From: CAWBRT01 sp963832365
GTDB taxonomy: Bacteria > Acidobacteriota > Terriglobia > Terriglobales > Acidobacteriaceae
Length of the DNA stretch: 64,000 nucleotides
Assembly: GCA_963832365.1 (NCBI GenBank)
Contig: CAWHUL010000015.1
Location: 186,001-250,000 of the forward strand
Reading direction: 5' to 3'
Shown piece after piece: positions 41,981-50,463 of this stretch (positions are counted from its first letter, which is position 1; every line of letters begins with the position of its first letter). The translations under genes and the position numbers were made by a program. Under the pieces are notes generated by a model. It worked only from the letters and a program-made list of their open reading frames with translations, made no database searches and was not told the origin of the DNA.

Positions 41981-42829
41981 GTGAAGACGGCGGCCGATCG
42001 GTTTTTGAAAGATGCCGAAGTGCGGCTCAAACCGCAGTCAATAAAGAAGTACAAGCATGTCGTCGAGGAAGTGACGAAAGAATGGGGCGATCTTCCCGTG
42101 AAATCCATTTCCGTGGACGACGTTGGGAAGCTCCGCGAATCGTGGAAAACGTCGGCTATCACAACCCGCAAGCGCCTGCGCGGTTTCTTTAGATTTTGTC
42201 TTGACCGTGATTGGATTCAGAAGAATCCGGCGAAAGCGGTGAAGGCGCCTCCGATGAAACATATTCCCACGCTCCCCTATTCGGATTCCGAATGGGAGAA
42301 AATCCTCTGGGCGTTGGATGCTTATGGTGAAATTCACAATACGAGTCCCGAGCGGATTCGCCGCAAGCTAAAAGGACTCGTTCTTCTCATGCGGTATTCC
42401 GGCCTGCGGATATCAGACGCGGTTCCTCTGAAGCGGGACCGGATCAACGGGGACAAGCTGTTTCTTTATCAACAGAAAACCGGCGAGCCGGTGCTGGTCC
42501 CGCTGCCGAAGGTCGTTCTTGATGCGCTTGATGATTGTGATGAGGGCGACGGCTTGTATTTCTGGGCGGGAATCGGGAAGCTGAAGACTGCGCTCACCGA
42601 ATGGCAAGAACGCTTGAAGAAAGTATTTGTGATCGCCGGCATTCCTGACGGCCACGGATACCGGCTGCGGGATACCTTCGCTGTTTCGCTTTTGGAACGT
42701 GCGGTCCCGCTGCAAACGGTTTCAATGCTGCTCGGCCACAATTCCCTGAAGACCACAGAAAAGCATTACGCGCCGTGGGTACGCAGTCGTCAAATTGAAC
42801 TTGAAAAAGCAGTGAAGGCGACGTGGTAA
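41981..42829 (+). CDS. Tyrosine recombinase/integrase, possibly 5'-truncated
   Basis: A protein of 282 residues from GTG at 41981. The core-binding helices (PQSIKKYKHVVEEVTKEWGD) lead to the catalytic domain. The first Arg is in RYSGLRISDAV, box II reads HGYRLRDTFAV with the His displaced, LLGHNSL follows, and the Tyr is in TTEKHYAPW. Upstream, pieces of the usual N-terminal Cys-rich segment can be read in shifted frames: KGRKYDKCQCPIA near 41870-41910 and RSLDLRSMEAAT near 41930-41960. The 5' part of the gene therefore seems frameshifted. It lies beside tRNA-Ser. I found no second copy of the tRNA 3' end in the window to mark the far end of an element. Confidence 0.8.
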   Translation: MKTAADRFLKDAEVRLKPQSIKKYKHVVEEVTKEWGDLPVKSISVDDVGKLRESWKTSAITTRKRLRGFFRFCLDRDWIQKNPAKAVKAPPMKHIPTLPYSDSEWEKILWALDAYGEIHNTSPERIRRKLKGLVLLMRYSGLRISDAVPLKRDRINGDKLFLYQQKTGEPVLVPLPKVVLDALDDCDEGDGLYFWAGIGKLKTALTEWQERLKKVFVIAGIPDGHGYRLRDTFAVSLLERAVPLQTVSMLLGHNSLKTTEKHYAPWVRSRQIELEKAVKATW

Positions 42830-43268
42830 ATGTTTTGCGACAGTTCGCCGAATATTCTCTCCCTTATAAGAATCAGAAGAATTCAGAAGAGAAGAAACTT
42901 ACTATTGTTACGCAGGAGGAGATAAATTCCAAAAAGCGAAGTTGTATGCAGCTTGAAGAGCGTTTGTCCGTGGATAACTTGGGGATAAGTACACCTACGT
43001 TCGCAATTAATGCACTACAAAGACGTAGGCTGCGCTTTGGTTCAGCGTTACGACGCATCGCCATCTTATGGCAAGAGAACATTAGCGACCGACACTGACC
43101 ACGCCTTGCAAAACAGGTCTGAGTTTCTAACAAGCTCCCTTGCTGCTTGTCTTCGACTAATTCGCCCGATGCCGCAATTCGCAAGCCGCATGTCTGGTGC
43201 CATTGCAGAGGATGGCTCTTTTATCCTTAGCGGCTTCAAGCACCCCGTTCTGGTTATCTCTGTCCCAG
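42830..43268. other. A+T-rich gap after the recombinase
   Basis: This stretch is visibly lower in G+C than its surroundings, especially 42840-43000. Short open frames on both strands overlap and have no family features. It is probably decayed mobile-element cargo. Confidence 0.4.
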
Positions 43269-43437
43269 AGGCTCATCTGCACTTCAAGATGCGGAGGTAC
43301 TGGCAGAGGGGCTGAGCTTCATCATCCGTAACAGCTTGCTGAAAATATTGCGGGAGGGTCTCCTCGACCATTTTGCCAATGCAGCCGCCGCCGAGGCATA
43401 TTTCGACAACCACCACCTGACGCTAGACAAGCTCTGA
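43269..43437 (+). pseudogene. C-terminal remnant of an unidentified protein
   Basis: A plus-strand frame ending in TGA at 43435-43437 reads protein-like: ALQDAEVLAEGLSFIIRNSL, then LKILREGLLDHFANAAAAEA and YFDNHHLTLDKL. The frame is closed by a stop near 43231 and has no start codon, so only a tail remains. I do not recognise the family. Confidence 0.3.
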
Positions 43438-43473
43438 CACCGTTTACGTATCCCCGCAGTCTTGACGTAGCTC

Positions 43474-44475
43474 TCAAATGGTAACAACAATCTTTCCAAT
43501 CTGCTGATTTGATTCCATGTAGCGGTGCGCATCCACAATCTGCTCGAACGGGAATGTTCGGTCAATACGTGGTTTGAAGCTGCCTGATTCCAAGTGATCG
43601 TAGACATATTTCACGGCAGTCTTCAGAAGCTCCGGCGATCTCGTGACCTCCATAAGGGTATATCCCCGCACGGAAAGTCCTTTGCCGAGAGCCACAAACA
43701 GAGGAAATGGAGTTGGCTCAAGCGAGAGTGCGCCGTACTCAAAGATCGTCCCATCCGATGCAGCCGCTTTTGCCAATGCCTCTACGCCTTTGCCTGCAAT
43801 CGGGTCAAAGATAATACGTGCACCTCTGCCGCCAGTAATTTCCATCACTCTGGCGACGAGATTCTCTTCCTCGGTAGCGATCACATGGTCAGCACCAAGA
43901 GCCAGTAACTCGGCCTTCTTCTTTGACGTACGCGTGGTTGCAATGCTGGTGGAGCCCTCCGCTTTAACGATCTCAATGGCGGCAAGCCCAACGCTACTAC
44001 TGGCAGCGGTGAGAACGACAAAGTCCCCCTGCTGAATGCGACCGTACATTACCAACGCACCGTACGCCGTCAGATATTGCATCCAGATCGAAGTGGCCTC
44101 CTCAGGCGTCAGCTTTTCCGGATAAGCTGCAATTGCGTGAACAGGAACGATAGCTGTGTCGCCGTAGACTCCGTATTGATTCAGGCTGAATGCGGGAATC
44201 GTGCTCACCTTTCTCCCGAGCCAGCTTCTCTCGACATCGAGGCCGACGGCGTCTACCACGCCAGAAGCCTCATAGCCATTTTTCGCTGGAAGGTGCGGTT
44301 GCTCAAGATATTGTCCCATCCGGAACATCACTTCAGCCCGGTTCAAGCCAATGGCCTCGACTCTGAGCCGAACATCGCCTTTTCCCGGCTCCGGCAATGG
44401 AACCTCTTCAATTTTCAATACGTCTGGCCCGCCCAACTCATGGAACCGTACGACTCTGGCAGTTGCTTTCGTCAT
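43474..44475 (-). CDS. MDR-superfamily NAD(P)H oxidoreductase (quinone oxidoreductase-like)
   Basis: A protein of 333 residues. The N-terminal GroES-like domain has VRLRVEAIGLNRAEVMFRMG, and the Rossmann motif is VVLTAASSSVGLAAIEIVKA. No catalytic or structural zinc cysteines are seen, so it belongs with the zinc-free quinone/enoyl reductases. The C-terminus (HRYMESNQQIGKIVVTI) is normal. It precedes no obvious operon partner. Substrate unknown. Confidence 0.83.
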   Translation of the reverse strand: MTKATARVVRFHELGGPDVLKIEEVPLPEPGKGDVRLRVEAIGLNRAEVMFRMGQYLEQPHLPAKNGYEASGVVDAVGLDVERSWLGRKVSTIPAFSLNQYGVYGDTAIVPVHAIAAYPEKLTPEEATSIWMQYLTAYGALVMYGRIQQGDFVVLTAASSSVGLAAIEIVKAEGSTSIATTRTSKKKAELLALGADHVIATEEENLVARVMEITGGRGARIIFDPIAGKGVEALAKAAASDGTIFEYGALSLEPTPFPLFVALGKGLSVRGYTLMEVTRSPELLKTAVKYVYDHLESGSFKPRIDRTFPFEQIVDAHRYMESNQQIGKIVVTI

Positions 44476-44525
44476 GAAAGACTCCTAACTACAAGCTGTG
44501 TCGATTTTGATTCAGGAGTGTTAGG

Positions 44526-45182
44526 TCACGGTGCAATCGAATTGCCGACCTCTGCTCGCTCCTTGATCCCGAGCATCATCTTGCGTTCCATTACAAAGTG
44601 CGCTGGATCGAATACGAGGTCGTACAACAGACTGGTGTTGTCCGGTGCAGCACCCCGCATGATCAGGCGGGTGCTGCTGTCGCTGATCGGTTCCAGCAGA
44701 AATTGCCAGATTCCTCCATGTATACGTTTTCCGCGTACCCCTGCCTCAAACTCATCCCTCTGCACCAGCACCATAGCCTTGTTAGGAAACAACTGCGCTA
44801 CCATCATAGTGGCTTTGTTGCCATAGCGATGCTCTGGTGCCATCCAGACCACATCACCTACTCTCCGTGACTGGAACTCCGGAATGATCCGCTCAGCATT
44901 CCTCATCTCCGCTAGGAACAGGTTCTCCAGCCACGTATAGCTATAGAACCCTCCTCGGTCTTGCCCGATCTGCGCGATCCATGGCCAGATTGACTGCGCA
45001 GGAGCATGAATCGTGATCGCACGTGTGCAGTGCCCAGGCTGCTTGACCAATTCGTCTCCCGGCCATGACTTCCGGAGTTCGCTTTCAGTTGCACCCCAAC
45101 GCAAATACCACGGGCGCATCAGCGCCTTGTCAACGACAACAACGCCGACTGCCCCCAAAAGCAACTTGTGCCAAAGCGCCAT
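44526..45182 (-). CDS. SRPBCC (START-like) family protein with N-terminal membrane anchor
   Basis: A protein of 218 residues from the ATG at 45182; the frame is open to 45242. A hydrophobic stretch near the N-terminus (KLLLGAVGVVVVDKALM) may anchor it. The START-like fold is suggested by CTRAITIHAPAQSIWPWIAQ, IGQDRGGFYSYTWLENLF and the late helix. Such proteins bind hydrophobic ligands or act as cyclases or dehydrases. No ribosome site decides the start. Function unknown. Confidence 0.65.
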   Translation of the reverse strand: MALWHKLLLGAVGVVVVDKALMRPWYLRWGATESELRKSWPGDELVKQPGHCTRAITIHAPAQSIWPWIAQIGQDRGGFYSYTWLENLFLAEMRNAERIIPEFQSRRVGDVVWMAPEHRYGNKATMMVAQLFPNKAMVLVQRDEFEAGVRGKRIHGGIWQFLLEPISDSSTRLIMRGAAPDNTSLLYDLVFDPAHFVMERKMMLGIKERAEVGNSIAP

Positions 45183-45263
45183 ATTGATAAATCTATTGAA
45201 CGTTGGTTCGACAGCATCGCTGGCTGGTCTCATTCCGGCCAACGAAGAACCTATCCCCGACTG

Positions 45264-45617
45264 CTACACATCTCTTAGCTGATCCTCGTCCATCCCGAAA
45301 TAGTGACCGAGTTCGTGAATTACGGTTCGCCGGATTTGCTCCCGGATTTCGGCTTCGGTGGAACAGACCGCCTCGATGTTCTTTTGGTAAAGTACGACGT
45401 AGTCCGGCTCCGTCCGCAGATCGAAAAAGCTCTTCTGTGTCGCTGGCACACCATGAAACAGACCCAAAAGGAGCCGTCGTCGCCCAGAGCGGGGAGACGG
45501 CTGGTTCGGTGGCAAGTCCTCCACCAGAACGGCAACATTGTGAATGCGTGTGCGAAACTCCTCAGGGAGCGAGTCGAGTACCTCCTCGACAACCTTGGTG
45601 AAGCGTTCGCGCTCCAT
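45264..45617 (-). CDS. Minimal zincin-like metallopeptidase (DUF1025 family)
   Basis: A protein of 117 residues. The zinc site HELGHYFGMDEDQLRDV (HExxHxxGxxD) lies at the C-terminus, and the N-terminus is FTKVVEEVLDSLPEEF. This is the compact metallopeptidase family of about 110-130 residues, without signal peptide and thus cytoplasmic. The substrate is unknown. It stands alone on the minus strand. Confidence 0.85.
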   Translation of the reverse strand: MERERFTKVVEEVLDSLPEEFRTRIHNVAVLVEDLPPNQPSPRSGRRRLLLGLFHGVPATQKSFFDLRTEPDYVVLYQKNIEAVCSTEAEIREQIRRTVIHELGHYFGMDEDQLRDV

Positions 45618-45703
45618 TCTCTCTCCCCTGTGAGCGGCACAAAAGACAAGGGCAGCCGATGCCGCTACGGCGTCGTAGATACTAAGTTACGCGCAGTTAC
45701 GTG

Positions 45704-46033
45704 TCATTTCACCACCAGCCAACGCCAAAGAAAAAAAGTAGTGAGTCCCCCTGCGAGAGTGGCCAGCAGGTGCCGCCAACGCCATGCAATCAGCCCGGAT
45801 GCAATACCGCCCACGAGATATGCATTGTGCCAGTTGAATTGCCAGTGCTGACCGTCCGGAAGCAGCAACATGGGTGTGGTAATAGCTGTCAGAACCGCTA
45901 CCGGCACATAACGCAGCGCACGCTTTACCAGAGCAGGGAAATCAACACGTTCGCCTAAAGCGAACAGTATGTAGCGGACGCCGAACGTAACCGCCGTCAT
46001 TCCAGTGATGATTGCAACCTCATGCCGATTCAT
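45704..46033 (-). CDS. azlD: AzlD-type branched-chain amino acid exporter subunit
   Basis: A protein of 109 residues from the ATG at 46033, with GGAGAGC upstream. Three to four membrane segments; the family motifs TFGVRYILFALG and VPVAVLTAITTPMLL are seen. AzlC and AzlD form a two-part exporter of branched-chain amino acids and analogues. Its start overlaps the end of azlC by 14 bases. Confidence 0.83.
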   Translation of the reverse strand: MNRHEVAIITGMTAVTFGVRYILFALGERVDFPALVKRALRYVPVAVLTAITTPMLLLPDGQHWQFNWHNAYLVGGIASGLIAWRWRHLLATLAGGLTTFFLWRWLVVK

Positions 46034-46801
46034 CGATGCTCTCCGCGTGATCTCCGGCAACCGCCGCTTGAGTCTGTTGCTGCGGATTTTCGAACCAAAC
46101 ACCTACTACGACCCCCGCCAAGGCCGCGAGCATCAATCCAAGTTTGTACGGCAGCCCGCGTGCCGCGAGTGCGACGGCTGCTGCTGCCAACGCCGACGCC
46201 AGCATGGGTCGAGTTCGAAGCAGCGGCACGACAATCCCAATAAATGTCGCCGCCATCGCGAACTCCAGTCCGAGGCTTCCAACCCCGGTCACCGCTCGCC
46301 CACCACCACGCCGATCAGCGTCCAGATCAGCCAATTGCCGTACATGGACAGACTCGACCCGAAGTGATACCAGTGCTTGAAAGGCGATAGGTCGTTTCGG
46401 GCATAGCGATGTTGCACCACGGCAAAGGTTTCATCTGTCAAGAAGAAGGCCAGCGGCACTCGCCAGCCCTGCGGCAGCCGCAACACATGCGGTAACAGAC
46501 TCGCAGAGTAAAGCGCGTGCCGCAGATTCACCACTAGCGTGGTCAGCACGATTACAGCCAACCCGGTTCCGTTGGCAAGCAGGCTGAGCGCGATGAACTG
46601 CGAGGAACCGGCAAACACGAAAATCGACATCGCAATGGCTCCAGCCGACGATAACCCCGAAGGAGCCGCGAGCGTCCCGAAAATGACGCCAAACGGAGCC
46701 GCGCCAATCATCATAGGCACGGTGTCGCGAGTGCCGTGCCAGAACTCGGTGGAGCGTGAAGGCTGCTTGTGTCTGATATTCGGAGAATCCGGGGTGCTCA
46801 T
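46020..46801 (-). pseudogene. azlC: azlC, exporter large subunit, with one frameshift
   Basis: The first 170 residues read from ATG 46801 (AAPFGVIFGTLAAPSGLSSA, VFAGSSQFIALSLLANGTG) and stop at 46289 right after LIGVVVGER. The remaining 70 residues continue in another frame (AVTGVGSLGLEFAMAATFIG to the stop at 46020). The switch falls in a GTGGTGGTGGG run at about 46296-46310, where a one-base slip is easy. Restoring one base gives a full-length AzlC of about 240 residues that overlaps azlD. It may be a true mutation or a sequencing error. Confidence 0.75.
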
Positions 46802-46907
46802 TCCACAACTTTCAGTGACTTGTTCGTTCTTTCAGGGCAGCCATTGTGTGTCTGAAAAGACAAGAGCAGCGTCGTCTGATGCCCTACGTTACAGATATGC
46901 TGACTGA

Positions 46908-47255
46908 CTATGCGGACTTCGCCTTTTTCACGGCTGCCCAGCGTTTCCGCTGAGCCTCGGCCATCTTTTTTCTGGAGGCTGCGCTTACAGTACGGCGACC
47001 AGTGGTCTTTTTCGACGCTGGTTTTGCTACCTGCTTGCGCCTTGCTGCCCAACGAGCCTTCATCTTCTCCGACAGGCGTCTGCGACCAGCAGGGGTGAGT
47101 CCGCGTTTCTTCGCCTGTGTCGGGGCAGCTTTGGGAGCGGGAGTGGTCGCTCCCGGCGTAGTGGCAGTTCTATCCAGTGATTCAAGGGCGGCGATGGCTT
47201 GGTTGAGGAGGTTGAGTTCTGCCTTCAGGTCAGCGAGTATCGTGCGAGTATCCAT
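46908..47255 (-). CDS. Small Lys/Arg-rich protein with two related basic repeats
   Basis: A protein of 115 residues from the ATG at 47255, with AAGGAG upstream. A helical N-terminus (TILADLKAELNLLNQAIAAL) is followed by an Ala/Pro/Thr linker. Two similar basic motifs then come: GRRRLSEKMKARWAARRK and SRKKMAEAQRKRWAAVKK. The composition resembles histone-like or nucleoid-binding tails. I believe similar proteins are common in Acidobacteria. A DNA-binding role is inferred only. Confidence 0.65.
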   Translation of the reverse strand: MDTRTILADLKAELNLLNQAIAALESLDRTATTPGATTPAPKAAPTQAKKRGLTPAGRRRLSEKMKARWAARRKQVAKPASKKTTGRRTVSAASRKKMAEAQRKRWAAVKKAKSA

Positions 47256-47528
47256 GCATTCTCCTTGCACGGTGATATTAACAATAAGGTACCCGGTGAG
47301 CAAAGCAAGTAGTATTCCAGTTGGTTCGGCTGGCCTGGCCACTACAACATGCGCAGAACACCTCCCAATGCAGCAACTTGTGCAGTGTTCGTTTCGGCTT
47401 GGGTGAATGCTCTGCCGGGTAGCCCGACAACGATCGGGCGGAAAATCTTCACAGACCACCTTAAGTTAGCAGGACGCCAGCGACCGGCAACTAGTGAGAG
47501 GCATGGTGGCGAGATCGTCAACCAGGTT

Positions 47529-48824
47529 CTAACGTGAAGTTTGCATCTGCGAGATTGCTTGACCCATCACATCGACCACATTGCCATTGCGGTCGAATTC
47601 AAGTTCCCGCGCAGGACTGAGGACTTCCAGCGCCGGGTTACTCTCGATTTGCGGCATCAGGTTTTCGCTTAGCGCTATCACGCTGAGGTCCAGGGTGTTA
47701 CGAATCCATCCCACAGTTACTTCGCCGGCTTCAAATTTTCCGACGGTTTGCATTACAGCTGCGAAGCACTCGCGGTCCGAACCTAAATGCACCGGAATAC
47801 GAATGGTTGCGAGGCCAAGTGAGGTGAGGCCGTTCACGTACATCGCTTGCAAGTTGATCTTGTTCACCAAGCGGTCTGTCGTTATATCGGCCACTCCGAT
47901 TCCGATGGCATTGCCATAGCTCAAATCGGTCAGATCCCGGACAAAGATGCGTTCGAATTTGTGGATCTGCGGATAAGGGTTACGCTCGGCTTGGAATCCT
48001 CGGTTTACGACCTTCCAATCCATGCCGCCGCCACTGATCTCCTTGCCTATTTCGTCGATCACCAGAACGTCAAGGTCGACGGGAATCGTCCCCGTCCACG
48101 ACTTCGCTAGTTCCAGAATTTCCTCTTCGCGCTGCTCCATCACTTCCGTGACGACCGCCTCGACCTTCGCCGTGTTGTGATGCGCATCCTCCACAATCGC
48201 CAGCCCGCCGAGGATCTTGCCGGACTTCAGCACCTGACGCCCAACGTTGCGAATGATGTGCCCCAGCCCCAGCTTGTAGGCATAACTGTGATAGCGGCGT
48301 GCGCCGGCAAACTTTCCGAGTCCAATGGCCATCATCTTGAACAGGCCACTCTCGATGCGTCCGGAGAAATCGGTATGCCATTTTACGCGATTGACGAGCA
48401 TGACGCCGTCGCTCTCATACGCCGCCCGATCCATGAAAGCTTCGATGTTGTCTACCGTCTTCCCCAGCGAAACCACTTCCAACTGGCTGATAACCGGACA
48501 CCCCATGCTCTGCTCGTGGATGCCGTAGTGTGCCAGTACCTCGGCTTGTCCTTCAGCGGTTGCTGCGCCATGGCTGCCCATGACGGGGATGATGAAAGGC
48601 CGCATGCCCTCTTGCTTCCAGTAATCAACAGCGGCGCGGACGATGGTGGCAATGTTCGCGATCCCCCGGCTGCCCACTCCGATTGCAATACGGGCGCCGG
48701 GCTTCAACCGTGATTTGACGGCAGATGAAACGAGCTGCCGCTTCACCTCGGCCGCGACATCTTCGATGCGCAAGTCTGGAAAATTCTGCCGCACCAACAC
48801 CATGCGAGGAAGTTTGAAAGGCAT
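47529..48824 (-). CDS. DUF2088 (lactate racemase LarA N-terminal-like) protein
   Basis: A protein of 431 residues from the ATG at 48824. The first half has KPGARIAIGVGSRGIANIAT and FIIPVMGSHGAATAEGQAEV, the LarA-type nucleotide-binding part. Then come NRVKWHTDFSGRIESGLFKM and IVEDAHHNTAKVEAV. Some relatives carry the pincer-nickel cofactor of lactate racemase, but no lar maturation genes are near. A racemase or related hydroxyacid enzyme is possible; the function is not settled. Confidence 0.75.
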   Translation of the reverse strand: MPFKLPRMVLVRQNFPDLRIEDVAAEVKRQLVSSAVKSRLKPGARIAIGVGSRGIANIATIVRAAVDYWKQEGMRPFIIPVMGSHGAATAEGQAEVLAHYGIHEQSMGCPVISQLEVVSLGKTVDNIEAFMDRAAYESDGVMLVNRVKWHTDFSGRIESGLFKMMAIGLGKFAGARRYHSYAYKLGLGHIIRNVGRQVLKSGKILGGLAIVEDAHHNTAKVEAVVTEVMEQREEEILELAKSWTGTIPVDLDVLVIDEIGKEISGGGMDWKVVNRGFQAERNPYPQIHKFERIFVRDLTDLSYGNAIGIGVADITTDRLVNKINLQAMYVNGLTSLGLATIRIPVHLGSDRECFAAVMQTVGKFEAGEVTVGWIRNTLDLSVIALSENLMPQIESNPALEVLSPARELEFDRNGNVVDVMGQAISQMQTSR

Positions 48825-48893
48825 GAAGCACGACCTCATACTGGACGGATTTCAGCAGGGATGCAGAGACACTTTACCATTTCCCCGGTTGCG

Positions 48894-48944
48894 AGCCCCA
48901 CGGTTAAGCGGGGCTGAATGTTTTGACCCGGCGGCTGAACATTC
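48894..48944. repeat. Two tandem hairpins in a divergent intergenic region
   Basis: AGCCCC (48894-48899) pairs with GGGGCT (48910-48915). GAATGTT (48916-48922) pairs with AACATTC (48938-48944). They abut each other between the DUF2088 gene and the first liv operon. They could be operator-like or a small repeat element. The rest of 48825-49153 shows no gene. Confidence 0.5.
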
Positions 48945-49153
48945 TATCGCCGTCAGAGCAGCTTGCCGCATACGGCATCCATCATTGATGTTATCGTAGC
49001 CGGCTTTATCCGTACGGCGCTGCCAGTGCGGCGATCGAAACGCAGGACCGCTCATGAATCAGCTTTTTGCCTTTACAAAAACAGGGGCATTTGATATTTT
49101 CCTCGCCGTTCCACAATCCACAGATTTTGCGACTGATAGAAGGGGGTAAGGTA

Positions 49154-50290
49154 ATGCGCAAATGGTTCGTTCTTGCTCTGCTCGGGCTTGCAGCGGGGAT
49201 GACGATCGGTGTGGTTGGCTTGCAGGCAGCCGATACACTCAAGATCGGCATGGTAGCGCCGATCACCGGTCCTTCCGCCGAGTCGGGGCGTTGGCAGATT
49301 CAAGGGGCCAAGCTGGCCGTAGCCGAAATCAATAAAGAGGGCGGCGTTCTCGGCAGGCAGGTCGAACTGGTGATCGAGGACGGTCAGACAACCAACCCCG
49401 GCGTCATCCTGGCATTTACCAAGTTGGCTGGCAACGCCGACATTCCTGCGTTCATTGGTACGGTTCGCAGCACAGAGATGAAGGCCATGTCGCCCGACGT
49501 GTTGAAGGTTGGCAAGCCGGTCATCATCGGTGGCACCGACCCGACGCTCACAAGTATGGGAAACCAGTGGTACTTCCGCGTCCGGCCGCACGACGGCTAC
49601 TCGGCCCGCGTGATAGCGGATTATGGTGTAAAGACCCTGCAGAAGAAAAAATGGGCCATCGTGTATTCCACCGAAGCTTTTGGCACCGGCGGCAAAGACG
49701 CACTGAGCGCGGCGCTCGAGAAGATGGGCATCACGCCGGTCCTGGTTCAAGGCTATCCGAACAGTTCGACAGACTTTACGGCCGTCGTGCTCGCGGTGAA
49801 GCGTTCGGGAGCCGACATTATGGCCAGCTACATGGCGTTCGACAATGACCTCGGGATCTTTGCCAAGCAGCTTCGCCAGTTGGGCGTGAACATCCCCTGG
49901 ATCGGCTCGCCCAGCATCACGGGAACCACCGCCCTCCGGCTGGCCGGTGCCGCTCTGAATGGCACCTATGGGGTCGCGGATTTTGAGCCCGATTCCAGTC
50001 CCACCGCCAAGAAATACACGGCAAACTACCTGGCTACCTACAAGCTGCGTCCAGATTTCTTCAGCTCCTGGGCCTATGACGGCATGCACGTGCTCGCCCG
50101 GGCCATCAACGCCGCCAAGAGTACGGACCCGCAGAAGATCCGGCAGGCGCTGCTGAACATCAAGGGCTACCAGGGCGCCGAGGGAACCTTCAACTTCGAT
50201 AAGAACGGCGATGGCTTGCACGGCTACAACGTCGTCAAGAACACCAACGCAGTCTGGAAGTTCGACAAGCGGATCGACTTCAAGGACTAG
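49154..50290 (+). CDS. livK: Branched-chain amino acid-type ABC substrate-binding protein (liv operon 1)
   Basis: A protein of 378 residues from the ATG at 49154 (AGAAGGGGGTAAGG upstream). The signal peptide is RKWFVLALLGLAAGMTIGVV, cleaved near LQAAD. Lobe 1 starts LKIGMVAPITGPSAESGRWQ, and VELVIEDGQTTNPGV is the family motif. LivK-class proteins bind amino acids, amides, urea or aromatic acids, so the ligand is open. It opens the plus-strand operon livK-livH-livMG-livF, with a long hairpin before livH. Confidence 0.87.
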   Translation: MRKWFVLALLGLAAGMTIGVVGLQAADTLKIGMVAPITGPSAESGRWQIQGAKLAVAEINKEGGVLGRQVELVIEDGQTTNPGVILAFTKLAGNADIPAFIGTVRSTEMKAMSPDVLKVGKPVIIGGTDPTLTSMGNQWYFRVRPHDGYSARVIADYGVKTLQKKKWAIVYSTEAFGTGGKDALSAALEKMGITPVLVQGYPNSSTDFTAVVLAVKRSGADIMASYMAFDNDLGIFAKQLRQLGVNIPWIGSPSITGTTALRLAGAALNGTYGVADFEPDSSPTAKKYTANYLATYKLRPDFFSSWAYDGMHVLARAINAAKSTDPQKIRQALLNIKGYQGAEGTFNFDKNGDGLHGYNVVKNTNAVWKFDKRIDFKD

Positions 50291-50346
50291 CCTCGCAGAA
50301 GTACGCAAGCGACTCCAGGCGGAGGGGATACCCGGCGCATCTTCCC

Positions 50347-50392
50347 GGCGGAAACACAGCATGGACGACAGTTCGTGTGCTGTGTTTCCGCC
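50347..50392 (+). repeat. 15-bp perfect hairpin between livK and livH
   Basis: GGCGGAAACACAGCA (50347-50361) is fully complementary to TGCTGTGTTTCCGCC (50378-50392), with a 16-base loop. No U-run follows, so it is more likely an mRNA-stabilising or processing hairpin than a full terminator. It would keep livK mRNA in excess. Confidence 0.75.
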
Positions 50393-50463
50393 TTGGTGTA
50401 ACGTCCCGCCGAACGTGAGGCGGAGTGTAATCCAACCAGCCAGTTTCTATAAGGCTTCAGGAT

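Noticed and set aside
42873..43184. Minus-strand 103-codon frame after the recombinase
   Set aside because: Its composition is unlike a protein of this genome, with no domain, and it lies in the A+T-rich decayed patch.
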